Part shown: positions 1-9,200 of the stretch, piece by piece | Numbering within the stretch: position 1 is the first letter of the stretch | Layout: each line of letters starts with the position of its first letter | Assembly (NCBI GenBank): GCA_020638455.1 | Contig: JACKIK010000003.1 | Coordinates: forward strand, 434,001-498,000 | Source: Hyphomonas sp. | GTDB taxonomy: Bacteria; Pseudomonadota; Alphaproteobacteria; Caulobacterales; Hyphomonadaceae | Direction of reading: 5' to 3' | Length of the DNA: 64,000 nt | Translations under genes and position numbers: made by a program | Notes under the pieces: model-generated | What the model was told of the DNA's origin: nothing | Seen by the model: the letters and a program-made list of their open reading frames with translations, nothing else | Database searches by the model: none

Positions 1-438
1 GAAACAGTGCTTCCCGTCTGCTCGCCGGCGATGTTGGACGGCCCCGACGCCATCCGCAGGCCCGAGGATCTGAAGCGCCATACCCTCCTCCACGACGAGA
101 GTTCCGAGGTCGACCCCTCCTGCCCCGACTGGGCCAGCTGGCTGCGTGCCCGCAATGTGAAGGGCGTCGACGCCAGCCGCGGCCCCCGCTTCAACCAGGC
201 CATCCTCGTCATCGAAGCCGCCGCGGCCGGCCGGGGCGTCGCGCTCGCGAAGAAGGCCATCGCCGCCGCAGACCTCGCCTCCGGCCGCCTCGTCGCGCCC
301 TTCGCGGACGGCTCCACCAGTATCGATTTCGGCTACTGGCTGGTCTGGCCGAAAGGCCGCCATCTCAGCAAGGATGTGCGCGACTTCATCAAATGGCTGA
401 AGACCGAAGCGGCCGAGACGGAGGTTGTCGGCGTCTAG
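1..438 (+). CDS. LysR-family transcriptional regulator, C-terminal part (5' end outside window)
   Basis: The reading frame is open from base 1, so the N-terminal helix-turn-helix is missing. What remains is about 145 residues of an effector-binding domain of the GcvA type. Features are a segment like PVCSPAML, a RPEDLKRHTLLHD block, a GRGVALAKKAI block and a C-terminal YWLVWPKG strand. These match the second half of the periplasmic-binding-protein fold of LysR regulators that control amino-acid or beta-lactamase genes. The target cannot be told because the divergent partner would lie upstream of the window. It converges on the next gene with only a few bases between. Confidence 0.85.
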   Translation, partial: ETVLPVCSPAMLDGPDAIRRPEDLKRHTLLHDESSEVDPSCPDWASWLRARNVKGVDASRGPRFNQAILVIEAAAAGRGVALAKKAIAAADLASGRLVAPFADGSTSIDFGYWLVWPKGRHLSKDVRDFIKWLKTEAAETEVVGV

Positions 439-441
439 CGC

Positions 442-2514
442 CTAGAGCGCAGCGTCGATCAGCAGATAGGCGGCAAGCCGCGGGCTGGCATTGCGGCTCG
501 TCTTCTGCGTCTGTTCCAGCGCGTTCAGGGCGTCGTCCTGTTCCATTTCCAGGAAGTAACGGGCGAGTTCCAACAGCGTGTCGTCATTGCGCAGGCGCTG
601 CGTCACGCGCTCCACCTGGCGCCCGGCCTGTTCGATGGTGGCCGCCTTGCGCTGCTTCTCCCCCTTGCGGGCGGCTTCCGCGATCTTTCGCTTGGCCCGC
701 GGGCGGAACGCTTCCGGAAGCTGGATACCGGAGGATTGCAGCCGCTGGATCATGCGGTCGGCGATGCCTTCGCGGTCCTGCGGCAAGCCCTCTTCCCGGC
801 TCATGTCCGAGATGATGTCACGCCAGGCGATTTCCGATCCGTTGGCATCGGCCGCGGGCCGCGCCTGGACACCGGCTGGCGGCACGACCGTCGGAGGCGG
901 CGCCGGAGGTTCGGGCACAGCGGCCGGCTGCGCCGCTGCAGGCGCGCGGACCTCCGGGAAGTCGGTTTTGCGCCGCATCGGATGCGACGGCGCCACCGGC
1001 TCATCCTTCACATCGTCGAACCGCCGGCGAAGGGTCAGCGGGTTCGGGTCCATCGGATCGACAGACCGTCCGAGTTCAAGCGGCGATTCTTCCGGCGGGC
1101 GCTGTTGCACATCGCCGAGGCTGGCCGACGCAATCAGGTCTGCAGCGGCATCGAACAGATCATCATCCGGCAGTGGGCGTGCGCGCGGCTCGGGGCGCCG
1201 CGGCGCGGGTGCAGGCGCAGCTGGCGGGGCGCTGGACGCTTCTCGGCCCGGATAACCATTGGCATGCCCGTTGCCATTGGCGTTGCCATTCGAATGGCCG
1301 TTGCCTTGGCTGCGGACAGGCGGCGGCGCGGCCGGCCTCGGCGGAGAAGCGGCCGGTGCAGGTGCCGGGCGCACCGGGGCGGGCGCAGGCGCAGGGCGCG
1401 GCTCATAGGCGGCCGAGCGCTCCATGCGCGCCACCTCGTCCCGGGCGGCAATCTCGGTATCGCGCAGGGCGGCGGTCGCTTCCTGTCCGGCCTGCCGCAG
1501 GCGGGCGAGCGAACGCGCCGCCTCGTCGGCAACCGAACGGGACGATTCGGTGATTTCGTGGCTGGCGGCCCGGGCGCCGTCGATCGCCGTGGCGACCGCT
1601 TCCTTCAGCGCATCGCCCGTTGTCATCGCAGCGGCCGCAGCGATCTCCCCTGCCCGCACGGCGGCGTCCACGGTGCGGCGGGACTGGTCCAGCTTTTCCT
1701 CAATCCGGGCGATGGCGAAGGTCAACGCCTCCGTCCGGGCAGCCGCGTCGCGGGCGAGATTGTCGAGATCGACCAGTTTCCCGGCAAGTGCGCTGCTCGC
1801 AGACTGCATGGTCGACAGCCGCGCTTCAAGCGCATCGTCGGCGCGGGCCACCTCGTCGCCGGCCTGGCGGGCAATTTCGACCATCATCTGGGCCTGGCGC
1901 GGGATGGCCTCGTTCATCTGCTGCAGCTGCACGCGCAGTTCACGGGCGAGCCCCTCGAGCGCCTGCCGTTCGGCGGCAAGGCGCTGGGTCAGGTCGCGGG
2001 CATTGTCGGCACTGGCGTAGGCCACCTGCTCGAGCCTGTGACGCTCGTCGCCGATCTCGCCGGACATTGCCTTCATTGCCGTCAGAGCGTGCGACATCGC
2101 CTTGTCCACTTCCGCCGCGGACTGCTTCATCTGCTCGGCAAAGGTGATGCCCTCGGTGCCGGCTTCGCGCGCCGGCGCCATCAGCCGGACGGCGGCTTCC
2201 ATGACCAAGGCGTTCGACGCCGAGGCGCGGCGGTTGGTGCGGCCCATATAGCCGGCCATGACGATCAGGACGGCCGGGATCAGCGCGGCCATGCCTGCCC
2301 CGGCCAGCAGCCAGGGGTTCATCGCCTGCAGCGCCGGCACGCCGAAATAGCCGAGCGCGACGGCGACAACGCCTCCGATCCAGAGAAATGCGGCGAGGAA
2401 TCCCGTGACAACCATCCAGCTGCCGCCGTGGCGGGCAAGCTCGAAGTTTTCGGACGCCTCCTGCCTGGCCAGCAGGTCCCGGCCAGAGGGGCGAGCTTCG
2501 GGACGTTCGCTCAT
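442..2514 (-). CDS. Large membrane-anchored helical/coiled-coil protein with proline-rich linker; function unknown
   Basis: About 690 residues from the ATG at 2514, which follows an AAGGG ribosome site; a longer start at 2562 is possible. Residues ~33-56 and ~67-88 are two membrane segments. Residues ~100-370 are Ala/Glu/Arg-rich amphipathic helices resembling a chemoreceptor-like or tail-type coiled coil. Residues ~375-560 form a Pro/Ala-rich linker with an Asn-Gly repeat tract, and the last ~125 residues are a separate conserved-looking helical domain. The layout (two N-terminal TM helices and a long cytoplasmic coiled coil) recalls polarity proteins such as Caulobacter TipN, but I do not see enough to name it so. 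The gene is monocistronic. Confidence 0.75.
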   Translation of the reverse strand: MSERPEARPSGRDLLARQEASENFELARHGGSWMVVTGFLAAFLWIGGVVAVALGYFGVPALQAMNPWLLAGAGMAALIPAVLIVMAGYMGRTNRRASASNALVMEAAVRLMAPAREAGTEGITFAEQMKQSAAEVDKAMSHALTAMKAMSGEIGDERHRLEQVAYASADNARDLTQRLAAERQALEGLARELRVQLQQMNEAIPRQAQMMVEIARQAGDEVARADDALEARLSTMQSASSALAGKLVDLDNLARDAAARTEALTFAIARIEEKLDQSRRTVDAAVRAGEIAAAAAMTTGDALKEAVATAIDGARAASHEITESSRSVADEAARSLARLRQAGQEATAALRDTEIAARDEVARMERSAAYEPRPAPAPAPVRPAPAPAASPPRPAAPPPVRSQGNGHSNGNANGNGHANGYPGREASSAPPAAPAPAPRRPEPRARPLPDDDLFDAAADLIASASLGDVQQRPPEESPLELGRSVDPMDPNPLTLRRRFDDVKDEPVAPSHPMRRKTDFPEVRAPAAAQPAAVPEPPAPPPTVVPPAGVQARPAADANGSEIAWRDIISDMSREEGLPQDREGIADRMIQRLQSSGIQLPEAFRPRAKRKIAEAARKGEKQRKAATIEQAGRQVERVTQRLRNDDTLLELARYFLEMEQDDALNALEQTQKTSRNASPRLAAYLLIDAAL

Positions 2515-2592
2515 GGAACCCTTATACCGCGTTGCAACCTCCGGCGCGAGGCTGCATTGCACGATTGCAGGGGCCCCAGCGCCTTGTTCCTA

Positions 2593-2778
2593 TTAGTGAG
2601 AATGCCCGAACATCAAGGCGCTTTGAGGGCCGGAATCAGGCGCATCCGGCTGCGCGTCGGGCGTGAACTCTATTCCGAGCCAGGCAAGGATGCCGGCAAT
2701 GACGAGGTTCCGGATAAGGATGATGAACGCCACAACTGGCCCCCAAATGATCTGAAACACGCAAGAAAGGAGGCCCAC
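2593..2778 (-). CDS. Small hydrophobic membrane protein (61 aa), hypothetical
   Basis: A 61-residue frame starting with GTG, with two closely spaced hydrophobic helices (residues ~4-22 and ~26-38) and a short hydrophilic Asp/Pro/His tail. The composition is unlike antisense noise and the frame fills the gap between two real genes. Against it are the GTG start, only a G-rich stretch as a possible ribosome site, and no recognised family. It could be a small membrane protein co-transcribed with the 690-residue gene downstream. Confidence 0.4.
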   Translation of the reverse strand: MGLLSCVFQIIWGPVVAFIILIRNLVIAGILAWLGIEFTPDAQPDAPDSGPQSALMFGHSH

Positions 2779-2914
2779 AAGGCCCCCGACCGGCGATTTT
2801 TATACTTCAGATCCGCCCCTCCGACAAATGCGAACTCGCTAATGCATCCGGACGCGTTAACCCCGTCCGAAAGGAATCGTGAGAGGCTGTGCGAAGCTGA
2901 TGGAGCGCTGCCCG

Positions 2915-3295
2915 ATGACCACGCCGCTTGCCTTGCTCGACCGCAATCACCTCATGGCCATGACCGGCGGCGACAAGGCGCTTGCCCTTGAAGTGATTGA
3001 TATTTTCCGTGAACAGGCCGCGATCTGGTCGCGCCTGATGGATCCGCATGCCGATCCGAAACAGTGGGCCGATGCGGCCCACACGCTGAAGGGGTCCAGC
3101 CTCTCGATCGGCGCACTGCAGCTGGCGCAGGTCTGCGAACGGGCGGAAAAGGCCGGCCGGGCGGATGTGCCGCCAGGCAAGACCGCCGCCGCAGTGCTGC
3201 TGGGCGACGTGCGCGACGCCCTTGCCCATACGCTGGAAGAAGCTGCGAAGGCGGCTTACGAACTCGCCGGGAAAGGCGCCTTGCGCGCGTCGTAG
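2915..3295 (+). CDS. Stand-alone histidine phosphotransfer (HPt) domain protein
   Basis: About 126 residues from the ATG at 2915, preceded by GGAG; a GTG at 2879 is also possible. The HPt signature AAHTLKGSS is present with the phospho-accepting His at about residue 56. It sits in a single four-helix domain with no kinase or receiver attached. HPt proteins relay phosphoryl groups between hybrid kinases and response regulators. No kinase or receiver gene adjoins it, so the partners are unknown. The 3' end overlaps the 3' end of the convergent chorismate mutase gene by 40 bases. Confidence 0.85.
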   Translation: MTTPLALLDRNHLMAMTGGDKALALEVIDIFREQAAIWSRLMDPHADPKQWADAAHTLKGSSLSIGALQLAQVCERAEKAGRADVPPGKTAAAVLLGDVRDALAHTLEEAAKAAYELAGKGALRAS

Positions 3296-3600
3296 CTCTC
3301 GAATTCATAGGCGATGCAGCGGTCGATCAGCGTCCGCCACACCGGTTCCGCGATCGCCGGCGACAGGCCCGCTGCCCCGCAGGCCGCCTTCACCTTGGCG
3401 ATCACATCCTCGATCCGGGCCCGGTCGTGCACCACGTTCCGGTCCGCCTTGATGCGCGCGGCGGCATCCATGAAGGACTGGCGCTCAGCCAGGATCTCCA
3501 CCAGCAGGCGGTCGATCCGGTCGATCTCGTAGCGGACGTCCGCCATGGTCTCGGCCGTTTCTGCCGTATGGCGGCGCGGGTCGGATTCATAGGTCGTCAT
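3256..3600 (-). CDS. Chorismate mutase, AroQ class
   Basis: 114 residues that look like a complete all-helical AroQ domain. An N-terminal helix carries IDRIDRLLVEILAERQ, where the conserved Arg and the following helix bind chorismate. A second helix contains AARIKADRNVVHD (Lys/Arg pair) and a C-terminal helix ends RTLIDRCIAYEF. The enzyme converts chorismate to prephenate, the first committed step to Phe/Tyr. No signal peptide is present, so it is cytoplasmic. It is free-standing, not fused to prephenate dehydratase, and convergent with the HPt gene. Confidence 0.88.
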   Translation of the reverse strand: MTTYESDPRRHTAETAETMADVRYEIDRIDRLLVEILAERQSFMDAAARIKADRNVVHDRARIEDVIAKVKAACGAAGLSPAIAEPVWRTLIDRCIAYEFESYDARKAPFPASS

Positions 3601-3695
3601 GCGGCCTCTCAGAGCTTTCGACCTGCCCTATATGGCCTTTGGCGCTGCGGCAAGGAGAGGCACTGCGACGCAGTCGCGCGCCGCCGCGACGAGGC

Positions 3696-4571
3696 CTACT
3701 GCCCTTCGGGTTCCAGCTTGTCCTGCGTCCGGGTTTCGAAGTCGCTGGCGTCGTGGCGTTCGCGCAGCTGGTTCTCCGGCTTGCCGTAGGTGGAATTGAC
3801 CATCCGCCCGCGCTTCACCGCGGGGCGCTCTCCGATCTGCTTCGTCCAGCGGATCACATGCGTGTATTCATGCACCGACAGGAACTCGCCGGCGCCGTAC
3901 ACAAGGCCCAGCACCAGTGCGCCATACCAAGGCCAGATCGCCATGTCGGCGATCGAATACTCGTCGCCCGCCATGTATTGGTTCTCGGCGAGCTGCCGGT
4001 TCAGCACGTCGAGCTGGCGCTTCACTTCCATCGCATAGCGGTTGATCGGGTATTCGTACTTCTCTGGCGCGTAGGCATAGAAGTGACCGAAGCCGCCGCC
4101 GAGGAAGGGCGCAGAGCCCATCTGCCACATCAGCCAGCTGATCGCTTCCGTCCGCTTGCGCGGATCCTTCGGCAGGAACTCGCCGAACTTGTCTGCGAGA
4201 TAGAGCAGGATCGAGCCGGATTCGAACACGCGCTGCGGCGGGCTGACGGAATGGTCCATCAGGGCCGGGATCTTCGAGTTCGGATTGGCGGACACAAAGC
4301 CGGAGCCGAACTGGTCCCCTGCTCCGATATTGATGAGCCAGGCATCGTATTCAGCGCCCACATGGCCCTTCGCCAGCAGCTCCTCCAGCATGATCGTCAC
4401 CTTGACGCCATTCGGCGTGCCCAGCGAATAGAGCTGGAGCGGATGCTTGCCGACGGGGAGATCCTTGTCATGCGTCGGGCCGGCGATGGGGCGGTTGATA
4501 TTGGCAAAGCGCCCGCCGCTCTCCTTGTCCCAGGTCCAGACTTTCGGCGGGGTGTAGGTCGCGTCGCTCAT
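3696..4571 (-). CDS. yghU: Glutathione S-transferase family protein, YghU type (disulfide-bond oxidoreductase)
   Basis: 291 residues from the ATG at 4571 (GGA six bases upstream), the usual YghU length. The N-terminal extension (TYTPPKVWTWD, GGRFANINRPIAGPTHD) is characteristic of the Nu-class YghU group and is absent in ordinary GSTs. The thioredoxin-like half follows with LYSLGTPNGVKVTIMLEEL and the NSKIPALMDHS cis-Pro turn. The helical half ends in a WTKQIGERPAVKRG-like region. Known members reduce disulfides and organic peroxides with two bound glutathiones. It is not obviously in an operon and lies downstream of the sucB terminator. Confidence 0.92.
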   Translation of the reverse strand: MSDATYTPPKVWTWDKESGGRFANINRPIAGPTHDKDLPVGKHPLQLYSLGTPNGVKVTIMLEELLAKGHVGAEYDAWLINIGAGDQFGSGFVSANPNSKIPALMDHSVSPPQRVFESGSILLYLADKFGEFLPKDPRKRTEAISWLMWQMGSAPFLGGGFGHFYAYAPEKYEYPINRYAMEVKRQLDVLNRQLAENQYMAGDEYSIADMAIWPWYGALVLGLVYGAGEFLSVHEYTHVIRWTKQIGERPAVKRGRMVNSTYGKPENQLRERHDASDFETRTQDKLEPEGQ

Positions 4572-4710
4572 TTTATGTCCATCCTGCTTGGGTTCAGGCA
4601 GCTTAAGGTTTGCTGCGCCGCGCGCAATGCAAGCTTTCGGGAGTTGAGGCCTGCTCAAGGGATCGTGAAGCAGAACTGGACGATGGCGCTCCCACCCCAA
4701 ATGAACAGGA

Positions 4711-4726
4711 CCGCCCCGAGGGGCGG
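4711..4726 (-). terminator. Hairpin terminator downstream of sucB
   Basis: A perfect GC stem CCGCCC-CGAG-GGGCGG lies 30 bases after the sucB stop. On the minus strand it is followed by TCCTGTTCATTT. It probably ends the suc transcript. Confidence 0.6.
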
Positions 4727-4756
4727 CCCTTCTTTCGCGAGCGAGATTGCGAAGCG

Positions 4757-6244
4757 CTAGACTTCCAGCAACATCCGCTCCGGATCTTCCAGCGCTTCCT
4801 TCACGCGGACGAGGAAGGTCACGGCCTCCTTGCCGTCGACAATCCGGTGATCGTAGCTGAGCGCGAGATACATCATCGGGCGGATGACGACCTGGCCGTT
4901 GATCGCCACCGGGCGCTGTTCGATCCGGTGCATGCCCAGCACGCCGGACTGCGGCGGGTTGAGGATCGGGGTCGACATCAGCGAGCCATAGATGCCACCG
5001 TTCGAGATCGTGAACGTGCCGCCCTGCATGTCGCCGATGGTCAGCTCGCCGTCGCGGGCCTTGCGGCCGAGGTCGGCAATCGCCTTCTCGATGCCGGCCA
5101 GCGAGAGCGCGTCTGAGTCCCGCACGACCGGAACGACAAGCCCCTTGTCGGTGCCCACGGCGACGCCGATATCGTAGAAGTTCTTGTAGATCAGGTCCTG
5201 CCCGTCGATCTCGGCATTCACCGCCGGCACTTCCTTCAGCGCGTTCACACAGGCCTTCACGAAGAAGCTCATGAAGCCGAGCTTGATGCCGTGCTTGGCG
5301 ACGAAGCTGTCCTGGTGCTTCTTCCGGAGGTCCATGATGGCGCCCATGTCGACATCGTTGAACGTCGTCAGCATGGCGGCAGTATCCTGCGCCTCCTTCA
5401 GGCGCCGGGCGATCGTCTGGCGGAGGCGCGTCATCCGCACGCGCTCCTCGCGGGGGCCGGTCTCGCGCGGTGTGCGCGCTTCGGCCGGTGCCGCTGCCGG
5501 GGCCTTCGGCGCGTTCACATAGGCGAGCGCATCCGCCTTGGTGGCCCGGCCATCGCGGCCGGTGCCCGGAATGACCTGTGCATCAACGCCGGCTTCGGTC
5601 GCGATGCGGCGCACCGACGGCGCAACAGGGCGCCCCTCCGCGGCCGCAGCTTTCGGTGCAGGCGCTGCCGCAGGCGCCGAAGCGACTGCCGCACCGGACG
5701 CGCTGACGCGGCCGATCACGGTGCCCGGCGTCACGGACGAGCCTTCCCGAACCAGCCATTCGGCGATCACGCCATCCGCAGGTGCGGGCACTTCGAGTGC
5801 CACCTTGTCGGTTTCGATCTCGGCGATGGTCTCATCTTTCTTCACCGCCTCGCCCGGCTTCTTCAGGAGGGCCGAGAGCGTACCCTCGGCGACGCTTTCA
5901 CCCATCACCGGAACCGTGATGTCGGTCATCGCACCGCCGGCCGCCGGAGCTGCAGCAGGCTTTGCTTCAGCTTTCGCCGGCGCAGAAGCCGGGGCCGCCT
6001 TTGCTGCACCATTGCCGCCGATGCGGCCCAGCAGCGCGCCGATCTCGACCGTGTCGCCGGGGCCGGCCAGGATATCGGACAGCACGCCGTCTTCCGGCGC
6101 GGAGACCTCGACCGAGACCTTGTCGGTCTCCAGTTCGACGAGCACTTCGTCTTTCTTCACGATGTCGCCTGCCGCCTTCAGCCACTGGCCGACGGTCGCT
6201 TCGGTGATGCTCTCACCCAGGGTGGGGACTGTAATGTCGGTCAT
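4757..6244 (-). CDS. sucB: Dihydrolipoamide succinyltransferase (E2 of 2-oxoglutarate dehydrogenase) with two lipoyl domains
   Basis: 495 residues, longer than the usual ~400-430. Two lipoyl domains lie in tandem at residues 1-77 and 106-~182, each beginning MTDITVPxxGES. Each has the lipoylation motif ETDKV (Lys 42 and Lys 147), and Ala/Pro/Lys linkers separate them. A peripheral-subunit-binding domain (APSVRRIATEAGVD) follows at ~208-243, then the catalytic domain with active-site SYDHRIVDG near the C terminus. It transfers the succinyl group from lipoate to CoA in the TCA cycle. It lies 35 bases downstream of sucA on the same strand. No lpd gene is in the window. Confidence 0.96.
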   Translation of the reverse strand: MTDITVPTLGESITEATVGQWLKAAGDIVKKDEVLVELETDKVSVEVSAPEDGVLSDILAGPGDTVEIGALLGRIGGNGAAKAAPASAPAKAEAKPAAAPAAGGAMTDITVPVMGESVAEGTLSALLKKPGEAVKKDETIAEIETDKVALEVPAPADGVIAEWLVREGSSVTPGTVIGRVSASGAAVASAPAAAPAPKAAAAEGRPVAPSVRRIATEAGVDAQVIPGTGRDGRATKADALAYVNAPKAPAAAPAEARTPRETGPREERVRMTRLRQTIARRLKEAQDTAAMLTTFNDVDMGAIMDLRKKHQDSFVAKHGIKLGFMSFFVKACVNALKEVPAVNAEIDGQDLIYKNFYDIGVAVGTDKGLVVPVVRDSDALSLAGIEKAIADLGRKARDGELTIGDMQGGTFTISNGGIYGSLMSTPILNPPQSGVLGMHRIEQRPVAINGQVVIRPMMYLALSYDHRIVDGKEAVTFLVRVKEALEDPERMLLEV

Positions 6245-6279
6245 GTTGTGATCCGTATACGTATCTTGAGTTCAGGAAA

Positions 6280-9200
6280 TCAGAGGGCGACAATCCGGTC
6301 GTCGACCGGCTCGGGCGACAGGGCCGTCTCGACCAGCGCCGTCTGTTCGGCCGTGTGCTTCGACATCAGGCCGGTGGCGGTGGCAGCGGCGGGTGCGCGG
6401 CCCGCATAGTGCGGACGCGGCATCTTCGCCCCGATCTGCTGGGCGCACCATTCGATCTCGTCGCGGATGAAGGTCCAGCCGCCCATATTGCGCGGCTCTT
6501 CCTGACACCAGACGAATTCGGCCTGCTTGAAGCGCGCCATTTCCGTCATCAGCGACTTGCGAGGGACCGGATAGAGCTGCTCCATCCGCATCAGGTAGAC
6601 ATCGTCGATGCCGAGCTCCTCGCGCTTCTCGAACAGGTCGTAGTAGACCTTGCCCGAACAGAGCACGACGCGGCGGATCTTGTTGTCCTTGACCAGCTTC
6701 ACCTTGCCTTCACGGCCGGGCGATTCCGCATCGTCCCACAGGACGCGATGGAATGACGTCTTCGCGCCCATGTCGTCCAGCATCGAGACGGCCAGCCTGT
6801 GACGCAGCAGGGATTTCGGCGTCATGATGATCAGCGGCTTGCGGAAGTCGCGGTGAATCTGGCGGCGCAGGGCATGGAAATAGTTGGCCGGCGTCGTCAG
6901 GTTGCAGACCTGCATATTGTCTTCGGCGCACATCTGCAGGTAGCGCTCGAGACGGGCCGAGGAATGCTCCGGGCCCTGACCTTCGTAGCCATGCGGCAGC
7001 AGGATCACGAGGCCGGACATGCGCAGCCATTTGCGCTCCCCGGAGGAAATGAACTGGTCGAAGAAGACCTGCGCGCCGTTGGCGAAGTCGCCGAACTGGG
7101 CTTCCCACAGCGTCAGCGTGTTCGGGTCGGCCAGCGAATAGCCGTATTCATAGCCGAGCACCGCCTCTTCCGAGAGCAGCGAGTCAATCACTTCATACTG
7201 TGCCTGCCCTTCGCGGATATGGTTCAGCGGGGTGTACTTCTCCCCCGTCGTCTGGTCGACGACATGGCTGTGGCGCTGCGAGAAGGTGCCGCGGCCGCAA
7301 TCCTGGCCGGACAGGCGGATCGGGAAGCCCTCGTCCACAAGCGTCGCAAAGGCGAGGTGTTCGGCGGTCGCCCAGTCGAGTCCCTTGCCGCTGGAAATGG
7401 CCTGCGCGCGGCCCTCCAGCACGCGGGCAAGCGTCTTGTGCACGTCAATCCCGTCGGGCACCGTCGTGATGGCTTCGCCGATCGTCTGCAGGCGCTTGCG
7501 GGCGACGCCCGTCTTGCCGCGGCGTTCGTCGTCGTGCGGCAGGCCGAGGCCTTTCCACTCGCCATCGAGCCAGTCGGCCTTCTTGGCCTTGAATGCCTTG
7601 CCGGCTTCGAACTCGCGGTCGAGATAGGTTTCGAAGTCCGCCACCTGCTGGTCCACCTGTTCGGCGGTCAGCAGGCCCTCGGCGACGAGGCGCCTCGAAT
7701 AGATTTCCCGCGCTGTCGGGTGGCCCTTGATCTTCTTGTACATCAGCGGCTGGGTGAACATCGGCTCGTCACCCTCATTGTGGCCGAAGCGCCGGTAGCA
7801 GAACATGTCGATGACGACGTCCTTGTGGAACTTCTGCCGGTATTCGGTTGCCACCTTGGCGGCGTAGACCACCGCTTCCGGGTCGTCGCCGTTCACGTGG
7901 AAGATCGGCGCCTGCACCATCAGGGCCACATCCGAAGGATAGGGCGAGGAGCGCGAATACATCGGGCTCGTCGTGAAGCCGATCTGGTTGTTCACGATGA
8001 AGTGGATGGTGCCGCCCGTCCGGTAGCCCTGCAGGCCCGACAGCGCAAAGCACTCGGCCACCACCCCCTGCCCCGCAAACGCCGCGTCGCCATGCAGCAG
8101 CAGCGGCAGGACCACCGCGCGGTCGAGCGCGCCGGACTCCCGGTGGCGCACCTCCTGCTTGGAGCGGGACTTGCCGAGCACGACCGGGTCCACCGCTTCG
8201 AGGTGGGACGGGTTCGCGTTCATCGACAGGTGCACCTTGTTGCCGTCGAACTCGCGGTCCGACGAGGCACCCAGGTGGTATTTCACGTCACCGGAGCCGA
8301 ATTCACCGGCGCCCTGGGTCGAGCCGCCCTGGAATTCGTGGAAGATCTGCTCGTACGGCTTGCCCATCACGGCCGCCAGCATGTTGAGGCGCCCGCGGTG
8401 CGGCATGCCGACCACGATTTCCTTCACGCCGAGCGCGCCGCCGCGCTTGATAATCTGTTCCAGCGCCGGCACAGCCGCTTCGCCGCCATCGAGGCCGAAC
8501 CGCTTGGTGCCCGGATAACGCTTGTGCAGGAAGCGTTCGAAGGTTTCCGCTTCGATCAGCTTGGCGAGGATCGCCTTCTTGCCCTCATTGGTGAAGGCAA
8601 CGCCCTTGTCCGGGCCCTCGATCCGTTCCTGCAGCCAGGATTTCTCCTCCGGATCGGAGATGTGCATGAACTCGATACCGAGCGTCGAGCAATAGGTCCG
8701 CTTCAGGATTTCCAGCATCTCCGGCACGGTCGCCGATTCGAGACCGAGATAACCGTCGATATAGATCTCCCGGCCCATGTCCTCGGCCTTGAACCCATAG
8801 GAGGCCGGGTCCAGCTCGGGCTGGTGCTCCGGCGCTTCCATGCGCAGCGGGTCGAGCTGGGCGGCCAGGTGGCCGCGCATCCGGTAGGCGCGGATCATCA
8901 TGATGGCGCGGATCGAATCCTTGACCGCCCGCATGATGTCTTCGTCGCACGAGCCGGGTTTGACTTCCTTGATCTTCTTTTCGAGCTTCGGCTCAAGCAG
9001 GCCCCAGTTGCCGTCGAAGGCGGCGACCTGCTCGTCCATCGCCGGGCGCGGCCAGTCGCCCCGCTTCCAGGTCGCCCCTTCCGCATTGCGCTCGGCGCTC
9101 AGCGAATCGTCGCCGATTTCCGCAAAGAAGGCCCGCCAGCTTTCGGGAACCGAAGCCGGGTCCTTCGCATAGGCCGCCTGCATCTGCTCGATCCACTGGG

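Noticed and set aside
736..2991. A 751-codon plus-strand frame opposite the coiled-coil protein
   Set aside because: Arg/His/Gly-rich shadow composition. The minus-strand protein has TM helices, a ribosome site and structured domains.
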